From Niebla homalea (Eukaryota; Ascomycota; Lecanoromycetes; Lecanorales; Ramalinaceae): 64,000 nt of DNA. The stretch lies in NCBI GenBank assembly GCA_019925105.1, contig JAHGAU010000011.1, positions 186,001 to 250,000 of the forward strand, written 5' to 3'. A model generated the notes under the pieces. It was not told where the DNA came from. It searched no databases and saw only the letters and a program-made list of their open reading frames with translations. This document shows, piece by piece, positions 38,799 to 52,449 of this stretch (position 1 is its first letter; every line of letters begins with the position of its first letter). Position numbers and translations under genes: made by a program.

Positions 38799-40528
38799 AT
38801 ATTATATAAATATAAGTTTATTTATATAATTAAAAATTTAAAATTATATAATATAATAATTATAATAAACTTAAGTAAAAATACGGTAAAACCGGTTATT
38901 AATATTAAAATCCTTAACCTTTAAAAAATAAAAACTTTAATTAAAAGGATTATATAAAAAAAATTTAAAAGAAAATAACTTTATAAGAAAAAAACTTTAT
39001 TTATTTCGTTATATCGATATAAAGAATTATATTATAAAAGGCCCGGATTATTTATTAAGCCGTAATAAAGTTAATTATAATATATATTATAATTATTTAA
39101 TATATATTTAAAAATACTTTAAGATATAAAAAAAAGCTTATTTAAATATTATAAAATATTTAAAATCGGTATTTAAAAATAATTAACGGTACTTAGAAAG
39201 TAATTTTTATTCCGATATTAAAGTTTAAGGTTTTTATACCGTTAATTAAGGTTTTATTAAATTAAATAATTACTTAAATAAAATTAAAGAAATATATATA
39301 TTTAATTATAATAATAAAAAACGGGCGGATCCGTTAAAATCTTAATAAGCCTTAAGTTAAAAAGAATAAATTAAAAATACTTATCCTTTTTTTTATTAAA
39401 ATAAAATAAGAATAAATTAAAAAAGAAATTAATTTTACCGGTATCCCGGAAATTAATTTAAATATATATAAATTTTTATTAAATATAAAAAAGATTAAAA
39501 TTAAAAAAATTTAAAGAATAAAAGTTATAACGATTACTTTATAAATTATAATAAAATAAATTAAATAATAATAAAAATAAAAATATAAGGACTTTATACC
39601 TTAAAGTTATTCTTATTTAACTTTTAACGATAAAAGATTATTAATAAATATCTTTATTACTATAATATTATAAGGAAGGGTAATAATATATTAACGATTT
39701 AACTCCGGATAAATAAAAATAATTTAACTTATTTCTTATTTATTATATATATTAGAAATCGGATAAACGTTAAATATAAATATAAATATAAAAAGTAAAA
39801 CGTTATATATATTTTTATTTCTTATCCCTTATTTATAAAGGTTAAATTAAAACTTATTATAAAAATTAATATTTATAATTATTATTAAATATTATTTATA
39901 AAGTAAAACATCCGTATAATTATTAAATTTATAATATTTACCGGATTATTATTATAGTTTAATTTTATTATAAAAATAAATAAAATTACTAAAAACCTTA
40001 TAAAAAAGGCTTATTATTAATTAAAAAAAAAAGAAAAGCGGAAATTAATTATATTAATTATATAAACCGGAAAGTATCTTTTATAACCGTAAAGATATAA
40101 TAATAAACGCTTATTAAAAATCTTTAAAAAAGTTAACGGCAATAATAATATAAAAAGGGTATATATTAAATACGTAAATATTAATAAAAATATTTAAAAG
40201 CGTTATATAAAGTTAAAATAACATAAATATATAAAGAAGTAAAAAAATAATAAGTTTAAGGGTAACCTTTATAAAGATATAATTATAATATTATGGATTT
40301 TTCTAAGGGAGTTAAAAAATAGGAAATATACGAATAAATTATTACTTTTTAAACGGCCGTTAATATTTTTTATTTTAAGGGATAAAGGGTAAAAGCTTAA
40401 TAAACGCTGGTTTTTACCTTAACATTATAAATATTAGGTTTTTACGGTTGTTAATAAAGTTAAAAGGCCGCGTATTAAGGAACGCCGGAATTAACTTAAT
40501 TAAATCCGTAATATAAATTAATTAATTA
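38799..40528 (+). mobile_element. LINE copy L1, fragment 4: 3' end
   Basis: The 3' end of L1, covering the RT C-terminal part, basic tail and 3' UTR. The conserved ggccgcgtattaagg and aacgccggaatta blocks precede the tail at about 40455-40500. The tail itself reads AATTAATTAATT instead of (ATCA)n, so RIP reached the terminus. It is followed by ATTAAATTAATTTA (40529-40542), the partner of 17275-17288. Confidence 0.88.
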
Positions 40529-40542
40529 ATTAAATTAATTTA

Positions 40543-42430
40543 TATAATTAAACCCGATTAAATTATAAATTTTATTAAATTATTTTAAATAATTAAATTA
40601 TAAGTTTTATTAAACGATTTTAAGTAATTAATTTATATATTATAAATAAAACTTTTTAATTTAATTTAAAGTATCGTATAGATTTTTTAAAGACGTAAAG
40701 TTAATTTTAAAAATAATTTTATACTGGGTAAATAATTTTTTAAAACTTATTAAGCGTTTCTAAATATTTTAATTTTTAATAATTATATAAGATTCCTTAA
40801 TAATTATTAAAATAATTAAATTAAATTATATATTTTAATAATAAAAAAAAAATTCTTCAATAAAGCTTAAATAACTATATATATTTCTTAAAGAAATATT
40901 TTTATTAAAATATAAATTATTAAGTTAAAAACTATTTAAGCGGTAATTAAATTTTAAATTATTTATAAAAGTTTCAACCGGTTTCTAAAATTATTAGGAA
41001 ATATTTATAAATTATATAATATATTAATTAAATATAATAAGCTTTTTATTTTAAATTATAAAGTAAACGATTAAAAATACTAAAAATTAAAAAATAAATT
41101 AAAAAAATAAATAATAAGAATATATAAATAATAAAACCGATTAAAAGAATTAATAAAAAAATAAAGAAGTAAAATAAATATATTTATAATAATAATTATA
41201 TTATATATATATTAAGAATATTAATAATAATTTATAACGGTTATTAATATAAAATTTATTTTATTTAATAATATTTTTTTTAAGGCTTTTTTATATAAAA
41301 AATAAAAAAGATTAAAAAAGATACTTAAATTTACTTTATTTTGAAGGAAAATATAAATATATAATAAGATAATTTATATATATTAATATTTAAAAGATTA
41401 AAAAGACTTTTATTAACGTTATATAATTATATATTAATTTAACTTTTTTCTTTTTAAAAATAAAATAAAAAAATAAAATAAAATATAATTACTCGGAATA
41501 ACCGTAAATCTTTTTCTTAAAGATATACTTATTAATATTATTAATAAATTAATAATAATATATTTTATTTTTTATATATTTTAATATTTTTAAATTAAAA
41601 AAGATAAAGTTAAATATTATTATATTAATTAACGAATTAATTATAGTATTATTATTCCCTTTATTATTATTTTATTTCCTTTATTAAAAAAAGTATATAT
41701 CCCCTTTTTTTATATTATATAAAGGATAAAGAAAATCGGGATAAATTTATATAAGTTACGGGATAATTTTATATTTATTTATAAATATAAATAATATTAA
41801 AAATTACTTAATAATAAACCTTATTAATATCTATTTAAGGAATAATAAAATATTATTAAGAATCCTTTAATTTGTTAAATTTAAAGGGAAAATAATTAAT
41901 ATATTTAAAGTAAAAAAATACTTAAATAATTTTAAGTATTTTCCTTAATAATAATAATAAAGTTAAATATAAAAAAGATTTAATAATATTATTAATAATT
42001 TTAACTTTTACCTTAAAATCCTTAAAAACTTTATAATAAAAATTATATTATACTTAAAATTAAAATTTTATTCTATAAATTAAAAAATATAAATAAATAA
42101 GAAAATAAATTAAACAATATATAAAAATAAATTAAATAATATATAAAAATAAATCCGTAATATATAAAAAGAAATTAAAAGAAATACTTTTTTTAATTAA
42201 TAAATAAACGTAATAAATTTAAAATTTAAAAGAAACGTAATATATTAAATAAAATAATTAAAAATTAAAACCTTATTTATAAATAAGGTAGTAAACGATA
42301 TTATAAAAAACGATATAAATCTTTAATATAATAAATTATTTCTTATAATTTATAAAATTATTTTATATTAAAGTTAATTAAAGTAAAAAACTTAATTAAA
42401 GGAATATATAAATTATTATTTAAAATTTAT
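40543..42430 (+). repeat. Right arm of the inverted repeat, outer piece
   Basis: Resumes the arm after L1 and is the reverse complement of about 11060-12960. An exact 67-base match joins 41175-41241 to 12290-12356. Both arms are RIP-converted to the same sequence in many places. No coding motif is recognised. The arm fades near 42430. Confidence 0.75.
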
Positions 42431-42511
42431 TATAATATATATAGATTTCAAGAAAACATTCATAAATAAAGAAATAAAAACTTCCTTTAATTCTATAATA
42501 TTTAATTTATT

Positions 42512-42979
42512 CCGGTATTAAAGTAATAATAAGGATAGTATTTTAAATACGATAAGCGGAAGCGGAATAATAATAAAGGTAAAGGGGGAAAAAGGGCAAG
42601 CGGCCTAAATTAATAGGAACGATAATAAGTCGTATAAATAACGCGATAAATACGAGATAAAAAGGCCTTAAATCGAATAAGGAGCTTATAATTAATAAGT
42701 TATATATAAAAAGACGCGTATAATACATAAAAATATTATTATAAAGGGTAATAAATAAAAAATAAAGGGGACGAAGACGGTACGTAAGGACGGATAAGGG
42801 GTAAACGGAAACATAAAAGGCTTTATTAAGGGTATATAAACTAAGAGAAAGCTAAATAAAGATAAAGAGACATTAAATAAATAGGAATAAATTATAAAAA
42901 AAAGTAATTATTAAATATATAAAAAAAAAATAAAAGGGGAAAAGGCGGTAAAGGCGTTAAAAGGCCTCCTTATAATTAT
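42512..42979 (+). mobile_element. LINE copy L5 (subfamily A), fragment 1
   Basis: Near-full-length copy lacking about the first 60 bases, so the start codon is absent and it begins about 20 codons into ORF1. It aligns with L9 from about 60923. No clear target duplication is seen: the ~80 bases to the left (42431-42511) match neither the arm nor the right flank at 54570, so the 5' junction may be rearranged. The piece ends in TCCTTATAATTAT (42967-42979), the duplication of L6. Confidence 0.85.
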
Positions 42980-43492
42980 TGATTGATTGATTGATTGATT
43001 TATACTACGGATCTAGTTAAGTTAATTCCGGCGTTCCTTAATACTCGGCTATTTAGCCTTATTAATAACCGTAAAAAACCCGATATCCATAACATTAAGA
43101 ATAAAAACCGGTATCCACCCAGCCTTTACTTACGTCTTAAGGGTTAAGAGTATTTATAGCCGTTTAAAGAGTAAGAATTTATTTATACGCCTTTTCTAAA
43201 AAGACCTATAATATTATAACTGAATTTACTTAAAGGTTACCCTTAAACCTATTGCTCTTCCGTTACCTTACGGGTCTATCCAATATTAAAATTTCAGAAT
43301 TCCGATTATATTACTAAATATCCTTACCAATACGTATGTTATTGCCACTTTATTCGTACGACTTTACCGACCGATATAGTATCGCCTCTTACGCCGCCCC
43401 GGTATCCATAGCCCCCCTAGCCCCCTGCTGGGTGCAGTTTTCCCGCCGCTGCTTTTTGCCCCCGGGTCGGCGGCGAGGTTTCTCAGTCAGGT
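42980..43492 (-). mobile_element. LINE copy L6 (subfamily A), short 5'-truncated copy
   Basis: Only the last 513 bases of the element, antisense inside L5, with 13-bp duplications TCCTTATAATTAT (42967-42979, 43493-43505). The tail (TTGA)n is at the left. The right-hand 150 bases (about 43340-43492) are practically free of RIP and G+C-rich, while the left part is mutated: a clear gradient within one insertion. The spared part encodes, on the minus strand, the basic C-terminal tail of ORF2. Confidence 0.93.
43390..43492 (-). pseudogene. LINE L6 ORF2 C-terminal tail
   Basis: The minus strand from 43491 reads NLTEKPRRRPGGKKQRREN, a strongly basic stretch, then about 15 residues rich in Gly/Ala, and a TAA near 43390. 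Since this part is nearly RIP-free, that TAA may be the true ORF2 stop, which would leave a 3' UTR of about 400 bases. It could also be a converted CAA. The basic tail fits a nucleic-acid-binding end. Confidence 0.65.
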
Positions 43493-43505
43493 TCCTTATA
43501 ATTAT

Positions 43506-46500
43506 ATAAAAGGATATTACGTTAAAGACTTAATTAATACTATAAATCGGGTTACGGAAAATAAAAAACTTTTATATAAATACGGGGAGAAATTTAAGGG
43601 AGTTAAAGAAATTACGTGGAGCTTAAAAAGCGGCAATAAAAGCGTTAATAAACGGAGGCGAAAAAAAACAAAAAGGATACGTATAAAGTAAAAGAACGAT
43701 AAAAAAAACTTTAAAAAAAAAAGTGGGGATAAATTAAGTAATAAAAATTATAAAGGCGGCATTAATATTAATAATAAAGGAAATAAAAACGGAAAAAAAA
43801 ACAGTAACGTTAAGGAAAATAAAAATAATAATTATATAATTATTAAGTAAAAAGGAGAAAAGTATAACGGTAAAAATGAACCTATTATAATTAATAAAGG
43901 CATTTAAAGTAACGGAAAAGCTATTAATAGAATAAATTATTATAATATATAAACTATAAAGCGGGAATATTTTCCTTAATATAACCTTATTAAAAGTGAA
44001 GGAAAGGCTAAAGAAATTAAAGGGATAAGCCGGTAAAAAAGGGTATAAAACGGTAAAAATATTAAGGTAATCCTTTATTATTATGGTAAATAAGATATAC
44101 TTAATAAGGTTTATAAAAAAGGAAAGGGAAGCTATTTTAAAACGGATAAAAAAAAAAAAAGAATACGGTCCTTTATCCTAGGTTAAAGATCATTAAGTAT
44201 AATTTCTTTTTTATAATAAAAAGGTTAAATGCTTTTAATTATATAAAGAAATACTTTATAATTATTTTAAGCGTAACGTTAATAAGGATATATAATAATA
44301 TCTTTAATAAAAAGGTAATAAAGGATAAGTCCCTTAAATTAATAAAACCTTAAAATTAAGTAATGGATATTTATTAATACTTTAAATATTAAAAATATAA
44401 GTATATTATTATAAAATACCTTAATAATACGAAGTATATAATATATATTAAAAGGCATAATACGTATAAATACATTAACTTAATAATAAAGGACTTAACG
44501 AAAAACGCGTTAAAATTCGCGGTATATAATAATAATAATTATTTAACGTAAAACTTACGGTATATAATAAAAGCAAAAGAAACTTAATATAAAGAGATTA
44601 AAATAACGGTTAAAGTTTAATACTATAATTTATATAAACTTAGACCGGTAAAATAATTAAAAACGGTCTTAAAACGTAATTAAAACTTATTAAACGGAAA
44701 AAAGTAAAACGTAATAATTAATAATATAAAGAAAAAGAAACTTATAATAATATTAATTTTTAAGGCCGGTTACCCGATTAAAATTATTATTATAATAAAA
44801 AGATTAAAATAAATAATATTTAATTTTAAGGAAAAACCGTTTATATAAATAAAAGTTAATAAAAAAAGCCCGATAAACGTTAATATTTAATATATTTACG
44901 CTTTTAAGGATAATATAATATAATATATATAAGAAAATAATTAAAGCTATAATATTAATATTTAAATTTAAAAAGGTAAAGGATATTAATATTATAATAA
45001 TATAAAAACCGCTATATAATCCGTATATTTACTCTTTAATTAATCCGGAAAATAATTTTTATTTAATTTTTAAGGGTAATAAAATAATATAAATATACTT
45101 TTTTTATTAATAAGAAATTAAATATAAATAATTAAAACGTTATTTATTACGGAAGGAACCTATATATATTCCGGATTATATAAAAAAAGGATATTAAGGG
45201 TATTTTAAATATTTATAATACGTATAATTTATTATTAATTAATAAGAAGAAATCCTTTACGATCCCGTTACTTAAGGATATTATAATTATATTTAATAAA
45301 TATTTTTTAATAAAAAACTTTAATTTTTATTACGTTTAATAAAATAAAGACGGTTATATAATTAATTATATTAAATTTAAGAAGCTATTAATAATTATTA
45401 TATAATTTAACTTTATATTATTAACATTAAAAAAAACTATTATATAGGAAAACCGTAAACTTAAAACTATAATTAACTTAATATTCAGCTTAGAAAATAT
45501 TATTAACTCAATTATAATATATAGATTTTAAAAGGATTTAAAATACGGTTTAAATTACGTTTTAATATAAATAACTTTAAATTAATTTATCGATATAACT
45601 CCGTTTTTACCGTTTAAATAAGCGTAAAAGATAATTAAAGAAATTAAAATATTAATAAAAACGGTAAAAATATTATTTTAATTAACGGAGCTTTTTTAGC
45701 TTAATAATAAAGAATAAATTAACCGTTTTATAAAGTAAGTAATAAAAACTTTAAATAAAATAATTAACGTTATAATTTTAATAATAAAGCCATCTTAAAA
45801 AACTAAAACCTATTAAAATAAAAAATATATAAAAACGATTATAAAAATAAAAGCGCTTATAAAATAAACTATTAAATATAAAAACCGGGAAACGTTTTAA
45901 CGATTAAAAGAAGCTTAAGAAAAAAAAAAGAATTATCCGGAAAATTAAATAAATATACTTCCGGACTATAATATATAACTTAGCGGTTTCTTTTTATAAT
46001 ATTTAAAAGTTAATAAAATACGGTAAAAAATAAAGTAAAAAACTTAAATTTATTTTTAAATTTTTACCCTTAAAAAGACTAAACGGTACGGTAATAAATA
46101 CCTTTAACGGTAAAATTAAGGCTCTTAAAGGGGCGTTTTTTCCCTTATTACCGGAAATTAATTTAATAGATATTAACGATATAATATATCTTAAATTAAT
46201 AATAATAAGTAAAATAATAACTTAGGAGATAATAATTAAGGCAATTAATAAACCGAAAAAAAATAAGGCCCTTAAACCTAATAATATATTAAATAAATTC
46301 CTATTTATAATAACGTTATTATTTAAAAAGGTTTTTACTTATTTATTTTAAGTTTACTTTAATATAGGATATTACCTTTATAAATTTAAAAAGGCTAAAA
46401 TAATTATCCTTAAGAAGCTAATTAACTTAAATTACTTAAAAGTAAGGTTATATAAACCTATAATACTCCTTTATATATTAAAAAAAGCTTTAAAGATAAT

Positions 46501-48441
46501 AATCGCGAAAATCTGAAATAACTATATAAAAGGATATAAGTTATTCTTTAATTAATAAATAAAAATAAAAAGAAAATAGTTAATAGAGACGGCTCTTAAA
46601 GGCTTAATTTATAGCGTATATATAATATAAGGCTATAAGAAAAAGTATATCGTAAGTTTTTTTTCCTTAAATATTATAAAAACATTTAATAAAGTAAATT
46701 ATTAAAGGTTATTATATAATTTACGGAAAAAAAGGGTCCTACTTTTCTTTATAAATTAAATAAAGAATTTCTTAAGTAATTAAGTAACGTTAATTAACCT
46801 AAAATAAAAGATAAATATAATAAAACCCACGATAATAAAGATTCTTTAAAAATTATTTATTTCTTTAATTTTATTCTTATTCTTTAATAACTTATTTATT
46901 AAAAACTTAATAAAGTTAAAATAGAAAATTTAAGTAAAAAGCTTTATTAATAATATTTATTTTTTAATTTATAATATATTTATTTATATAAATTATTTAA
47001 AATTAAAATAAACCTATAAAGTTTACTTACGATAAATAAAGATATATAAAACTTAATTTACTTTATATAAATATAAGCTTATTTATATAATAAGGAATCT
47101 GAAACTATACGATATAATAACTATAATAAACTTAAATAATATAACGGTAAAACCGGAAATTAATATTAAAGTATTTAATTTATAAGTCGATAAAAAACTA
47201 GATTAAAAAGATTATATAAAAAAGGTTTAAAAGAAAATAATTTTATAAGAAAGAAGCTTTATTTACCTTACGGTATTGACGTAAGGAGTTACCTTATAGA
47301 AGGTTAAAACCGTTTATTAAGCGGTTATAAAGTTTACGATAATATACGTAATAATTATTTAATATATACTTAAAGGTACGCTTAAATATAAGAAAAAGCC
47401 CGTCCGGCAACTATAAAAGGTTTAAAACCGATACCTAAAAGTAATAAGTAAAGTATATAAAGTAATTCCCGTCCCGGTATTAAAATCCAAAGTTTTTATA
47501 TTATTAATAAAATTAATTTTAAATTAAATAATCACTTAAATAAAGCTTAAAAAAAGTATAAACTTAATTATATTAATAAGAAAAAAACGTATTTATTAGA
47601 ATTATAAAAGGCCTTAAATAAAAAAGTATAAAAAAACGGTATTTACCTTTTTTACGGAAGTTAAATTAAAATAAGTTAAAAAAGAAATTAATTTAATTTA
47701 CGTTTAAGAAGTTAACGTAAGAATATATAAATTTTTACTTAAAGTAAAAACAATAAAAAAGAAGAAAACCGTAAAAACAAAGTTAACGGCAATTACCCTA
47801 TAAATTATAAAGAAATAAATAAAATATTAATATAAATATAAAGAATTAATCCCTTAAGGACGATAATACTTAATATTAAATAATAACGAGGTTATTAATA
47901 AGTATTTTTAACATTATAAGATTATAAGGAAAAACGATAATACGTTAATAATTTAATTCTAAATAAATAAAAACGGCTTAACTTATTTTCTTTTTATTAT
48001 ATACGTTAATAACCGGGTTAACGTTAATTATAAATATAAATAATAAAAATAAAACGTTATATACGTATTAATTTCCTATTTATTATTTAAGGAGCTTAAA
48101 TTAGGATTAATTAAAAAATAAGGATTAATAATTATTATTAAATACTTATTAATAAAAAAAGTATTAAAACGGCTATTAAATTTATAATAATTATAAACTT
48201 ATTATTATAGTTTAATTTAACCAAGGAAATAAAAAAAATAATTAAAAATTTAATTAAGAAACCTTACCGTTAACTTAAGGATAAAAAGTAATAACGGGAA
48301 AATTATACTTAATAAAAAGTTAAAGGGGCTATAAATATTAAAGCGGTATAAAAAATGATATTATATTAATTAATAAAGTTATATAAATAAAATAATAATA
48401 ATATACGTATCGGTAAAAACATTTAATAATATAATCGGAAT
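43506..48441 (+). mobile_element. LINE copy L5, fragment 2 (ORF1 to RT)
   Basis: The main body of L5: the rest of ORF1 with the zinc-knuckle region near 44370-44560, then ORF2. The endonuclease box is at 45316-45333 and reads N-F-N-F-Y-Y, so the catalytic Asp is lost. The RT active-site box is near 46941-46960, with Asp to Asn. It ends in ATTCTAAAATTT (48430-48441), the target duplication of L7. It aligns with L9 from about 61370 onward. Confidence 0.9.
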
Positions 48442-48849
48442 TCTAAAATTTGATTGATTGATTGATTGATTTATACTACGGATCTAACTAAGTTAATTCC
48501 GGTATTCTTTAATACTCGGCTATTTAGCTTTATTAATAACCGTAAAAAACCCGATATCCATAATATTAGGAATAAAAACCGGTATCCACCTAGCCTTTAT
48601 TTACGTTTTAAGGGCTAAGAGTATTTATAACCGTTTAAAGAATAAGAATTTATTTATACGCCTTTTCTAAGAAAACCTATAATATTATAATTAAATTTAC
48701 TTAAGGGTTACCTTTAAACCTATTACTCTTCCGTTATTTTACGGGTCTATTTAATATTAAAATTTTAGAATTCCGATTATATTATTAAATATCCTTACCG
48801 ATATATATATTATTATTACCTTATTTATATAATTCTGCCGACCGATATA

Positions 48850-51800
48850 ATATTATTTCTTACGCCGCCCCGGTATTTATAGCCCCTTTAGCCCCCTATT
48901 AAGTATAGTTTTCCCGCCGTTACTTTTTACTCCCGGATTAGCAGCGAGGTTTCTTAATTAAGTTTTTAACTATTTCTTTTATTTTTTTGGTTAGGCTGAA
49001 CTATAATAATAAGCCCGTAATTATTATAAATTTAACGGCCGCCTTAATACCCTTTTTATTAATAAGTATTTAGCGATAATTATTGGTTTTTACTTTTTTA
49101 ATTAATCCCGGTTTAAGCTCCTTAAATAATAAATAAAAGATTAATATATATATAGCGTCTTGCTTTTATTACTTATATTCGTAGCTAATATTAATCCGGC
49201 TATTAACGTATATAATAAAGAGGAAGTAAATTAAGTTATTCTTGTCTATCCGGAGTTAAATTATTAACGTATTATCGCCTTTCTTTATAATTCCGTAATA
49301 CCGGAGATACTTATTAATAACTTTATCGCTATTTAATACCGGATACCATTACCTTTAAAGGATCGATTCTTTATATTTACGTTAACGCTTTATCCATTTC
49401 TTTATAGTTTATAGGGTAATTACCACTGACTTCGCCTTTATAATTTTCTTTTTTTCTGCCGTTCTCGTTTTAGGTAAGAATTTATATATTCTTATATTAA
49501 CTTTTTAAACGTAAGTTAAATCGATCTCTTTTTTAGTTTATTTTAATTTAACTTCCGTAAAAAAAATAAATATTATTTTTTTACGCTTTCTTATTTAAGG
49601 TTTTTTATAATTTTAGTAAATACGTTCGTTTCCTATTAGCGTAATTAAATTTATATCCTTTTTAAACTTTACTTAAATAATTATTTAATTTAAGGTTAAC
49701 TTTATTAATAATATAAAGACTTCGGATTTTAGTATTAGGACGGAAGTCGCTTTATATACTTTACTTATTATTTTTAAGCATTAATTTTAAACTTTTTATA
49801 GTTGCCGGACGGGCTTTTTCCTATATTTAAATATGCCTTTAAGTATATATTAAATAATTATTATATATATTATTATAAGCTTTATAACCGCTTAATAAAC
49901 GGTTTTAACCTTTTATAAAATAACTCCTTACGTTAACGTTATAAGGTAAATAAAGCCCCTCTCTTATAAAATTATTTTCTTTTAGACCTTTTTTATATAA
50001 TTTTTTTAATCTAATTTCTTATCGATTTATAAATTAAGTACCTTAATATTAACTTCCGGTTTTACCGTTATATTATTTAAGTCTATTATAGCTATTATAT
50101 TATATAATTTCAGGCTTTTTATTATATAAATAAGCTTATATTTATATAAAACGAATTAAGCCTTATATATTTTTATTTATTATAAGTAGACTTTATAGGC
50201 TTATTTTAACTTTAAATAATTTATATAAGTGGACGTATTATAAGTTAAGAGATAAATATCGTTAATAAAGTTTTTTATTTAAACTTTTTATTTCAGCTTT
50301 ATTAAGTTTTTAATAAGCGGGCCGTTAAAGAATAGGAATAAGATTAAAGAAATAAGTAACCCTTGGGGAATCCCGGTTATCGTAAGCTTTATTATATTTA
50401 TTTTTTATCTTAGGTTAATTAATGTTGCTTAATTACTTAAGAAATTCTTTATTTAATTTATAAGGAAAAATAAAACCCTTTTTTTCCGTAAATTATATAA
50501 TAATTTTTAATAATTTATTTTATTAAACGCCCTTATAATATTTAAAAAAAGAAAACTTATAACGTATTTTTTCTTATAATTTTATACCATATATATATTA
50601 TCGATTAAGCCTTTAAGAGCCGTTTTTGTTAACCGTCCTTTTTTTACCTTTATTTATTAATTAGGGAATAATTTATATTTTTCTACGTAATTACTTAAGA
50701 TCTTCGCGATTATTATCTTTAAAGTTTTCCTTAATATATAAAGGAATACTATAGGTTTATATGATTTTACCTTTAAATAATCTAATTTAACTAACTTCTT
50801 AAGGATAATTATCTTAACCTCTTTAAATCTATAAGGATAATATCCTATATTGAAATAAGCTTAAAATAAATAAATAAAAATTTCTTTAAATAATAATATT
50901 ATTATAAATAAAAACTTATTTAATATATTGTTAAGTCCGGGGGCTTTATCCTTTTTTAGTTTATTAATCGTTTTAATTATTATCTCCTGGGTTATTATTT
51001 TACTTATTATTATTAATTTAGGATATATTATATTATCGATGTTTATTAAGTTAACTTCCGGTAACGGGGAAAAAATATTTTTTAAAAAGTTTTAATTTTG
51101 CCGTTAAAAATATTTATTACTATACCGTCTGGTCTTTTTAAGGGTAAAAACTTAAGGATAAGTTTAAATTTCCCACTTTATTCCTTATTATATTTTATTA
51201 ATTTTTAAATATTATAAAAGGAAACCGTTAAGTTATATATTATAGCCCGGAAATATATTTATTTAATCTTCCGGATAATTTTTTTTTTTTTTTTTTAAGT
51301 TTCCTTTAACCATTAAAGCGTTTCTTAATTTTTATACTTAATAGTTTATTTTATAAACGCTTTTATTTTTATAATTACCTTTATATATTTTTCATTTTAA
51401 TAGGTTTTAATTTTTTAAAACGGTTTTATTATTAAGATTATAATATTAATTATTTTATTTAAAGTTTTTATTATCCGCTTTATAAAACGGTTAATTTATT
51501 TTTTATTATTAAGCCGGGGACGTTCCGTTAATTAAAATATTATTTTTACCGTTTTTATTAATATCTCGGTTTCCTTAACCGTTTTTTATATTCGTTTAAA
51601 CGGTGGGGGCGGAATCGCATTAATAAATTAATTTAAGGTTATTTATATTGGGACGTAATTTAAACCGTATTTTAAGTCCTTTTAGGGTCTATATATTATA
51701 ATTAAGTTAATAATACCTTCCGAATTAAATATTAAATTAATTATAATTTTAAGTTTACGGCTTTTTTATATAATAGCCTTTTTTAACGTTAATAACGTAA

Positions 51801-52440
51801 GGTTAAATTATATAATAATTATTAATAGCTCCTTAAATTCAATATAATTAATCGTATAACCGTCTTTATTTTATTAAACGTAATAAAGATTAAAGTCCCT
51901 TATTAAGAGGTATTTACCGGGTACGGTTATAATATCCTTAAATAGCGGGATTATAAAGAATCCCTTCCTATTAACCGGTAACGGATTATATATATTATAA
52001 ATATTTAAAGTACCTTTAATATCCCCCTTTTATACGATCCGGAATATATATAAGTTCCTTCCGTAATAGGTAACGTTTTAATTATCTATATTTAACCTTT
52101 TATTAATAAAGAAGTATATTTACGTTATTTCGTTACTTTTAAAAGCTAGGTAGAAACTATCTCCCGGGTTAATTAAAAAGTAAATATATAGACTATATAA
52201 CGGCTCTTATATCGCTATAATATTAATATCTTTTACCTCCTTAAATTTAAATATCGGTATTACGGCTTTAATTACTTCCTTATATATATTATATTATATT
52301 ACCTTTAAAAGCGTAAATATATTAAATATTAACGTTTATTAGGTTTTCCTTATTAACTTTTATTTATATAAATAGTTTTTTTTTAAGGTTAAGCGTTATT
52401 TATTTTAATCTTTTTATTATGATAATAATCCCGGTTAAAC
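48850..52440 (-). pseudogene. LINE L7 ORF2 (endonuclease-reverse transcriptase)
   Basis: One of the more readable ORF2 copies. The endonuclease box DFNLYY is at about 51897-51880 (DFNLHH in the family). RT motif GIPQG is intact at 50374-50360, followed by L-I-S-L-I-L-F-L-F-F-N; functional relatives have P where L stands. The active-site box reads F-I-N-D-I-Y at about 50272-50252, in place of F-V-D-D, so one Asp survives. Stops at Gln and Trp codons break the frame. An RNase H domain, present in some Tad1-clade elements, was not identified. Boundaries estimated. Confidence 0.8.
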
Positions 52441-52449
52441 GGCCGGCCT

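Noticed and set aside
42543..42728. Minus-strand 61-codon hydrophobic frame
   Set aside because: Antisense to ORF1 of L5, where purine-rich codons give Leu/Ile/Phe on the other strand.
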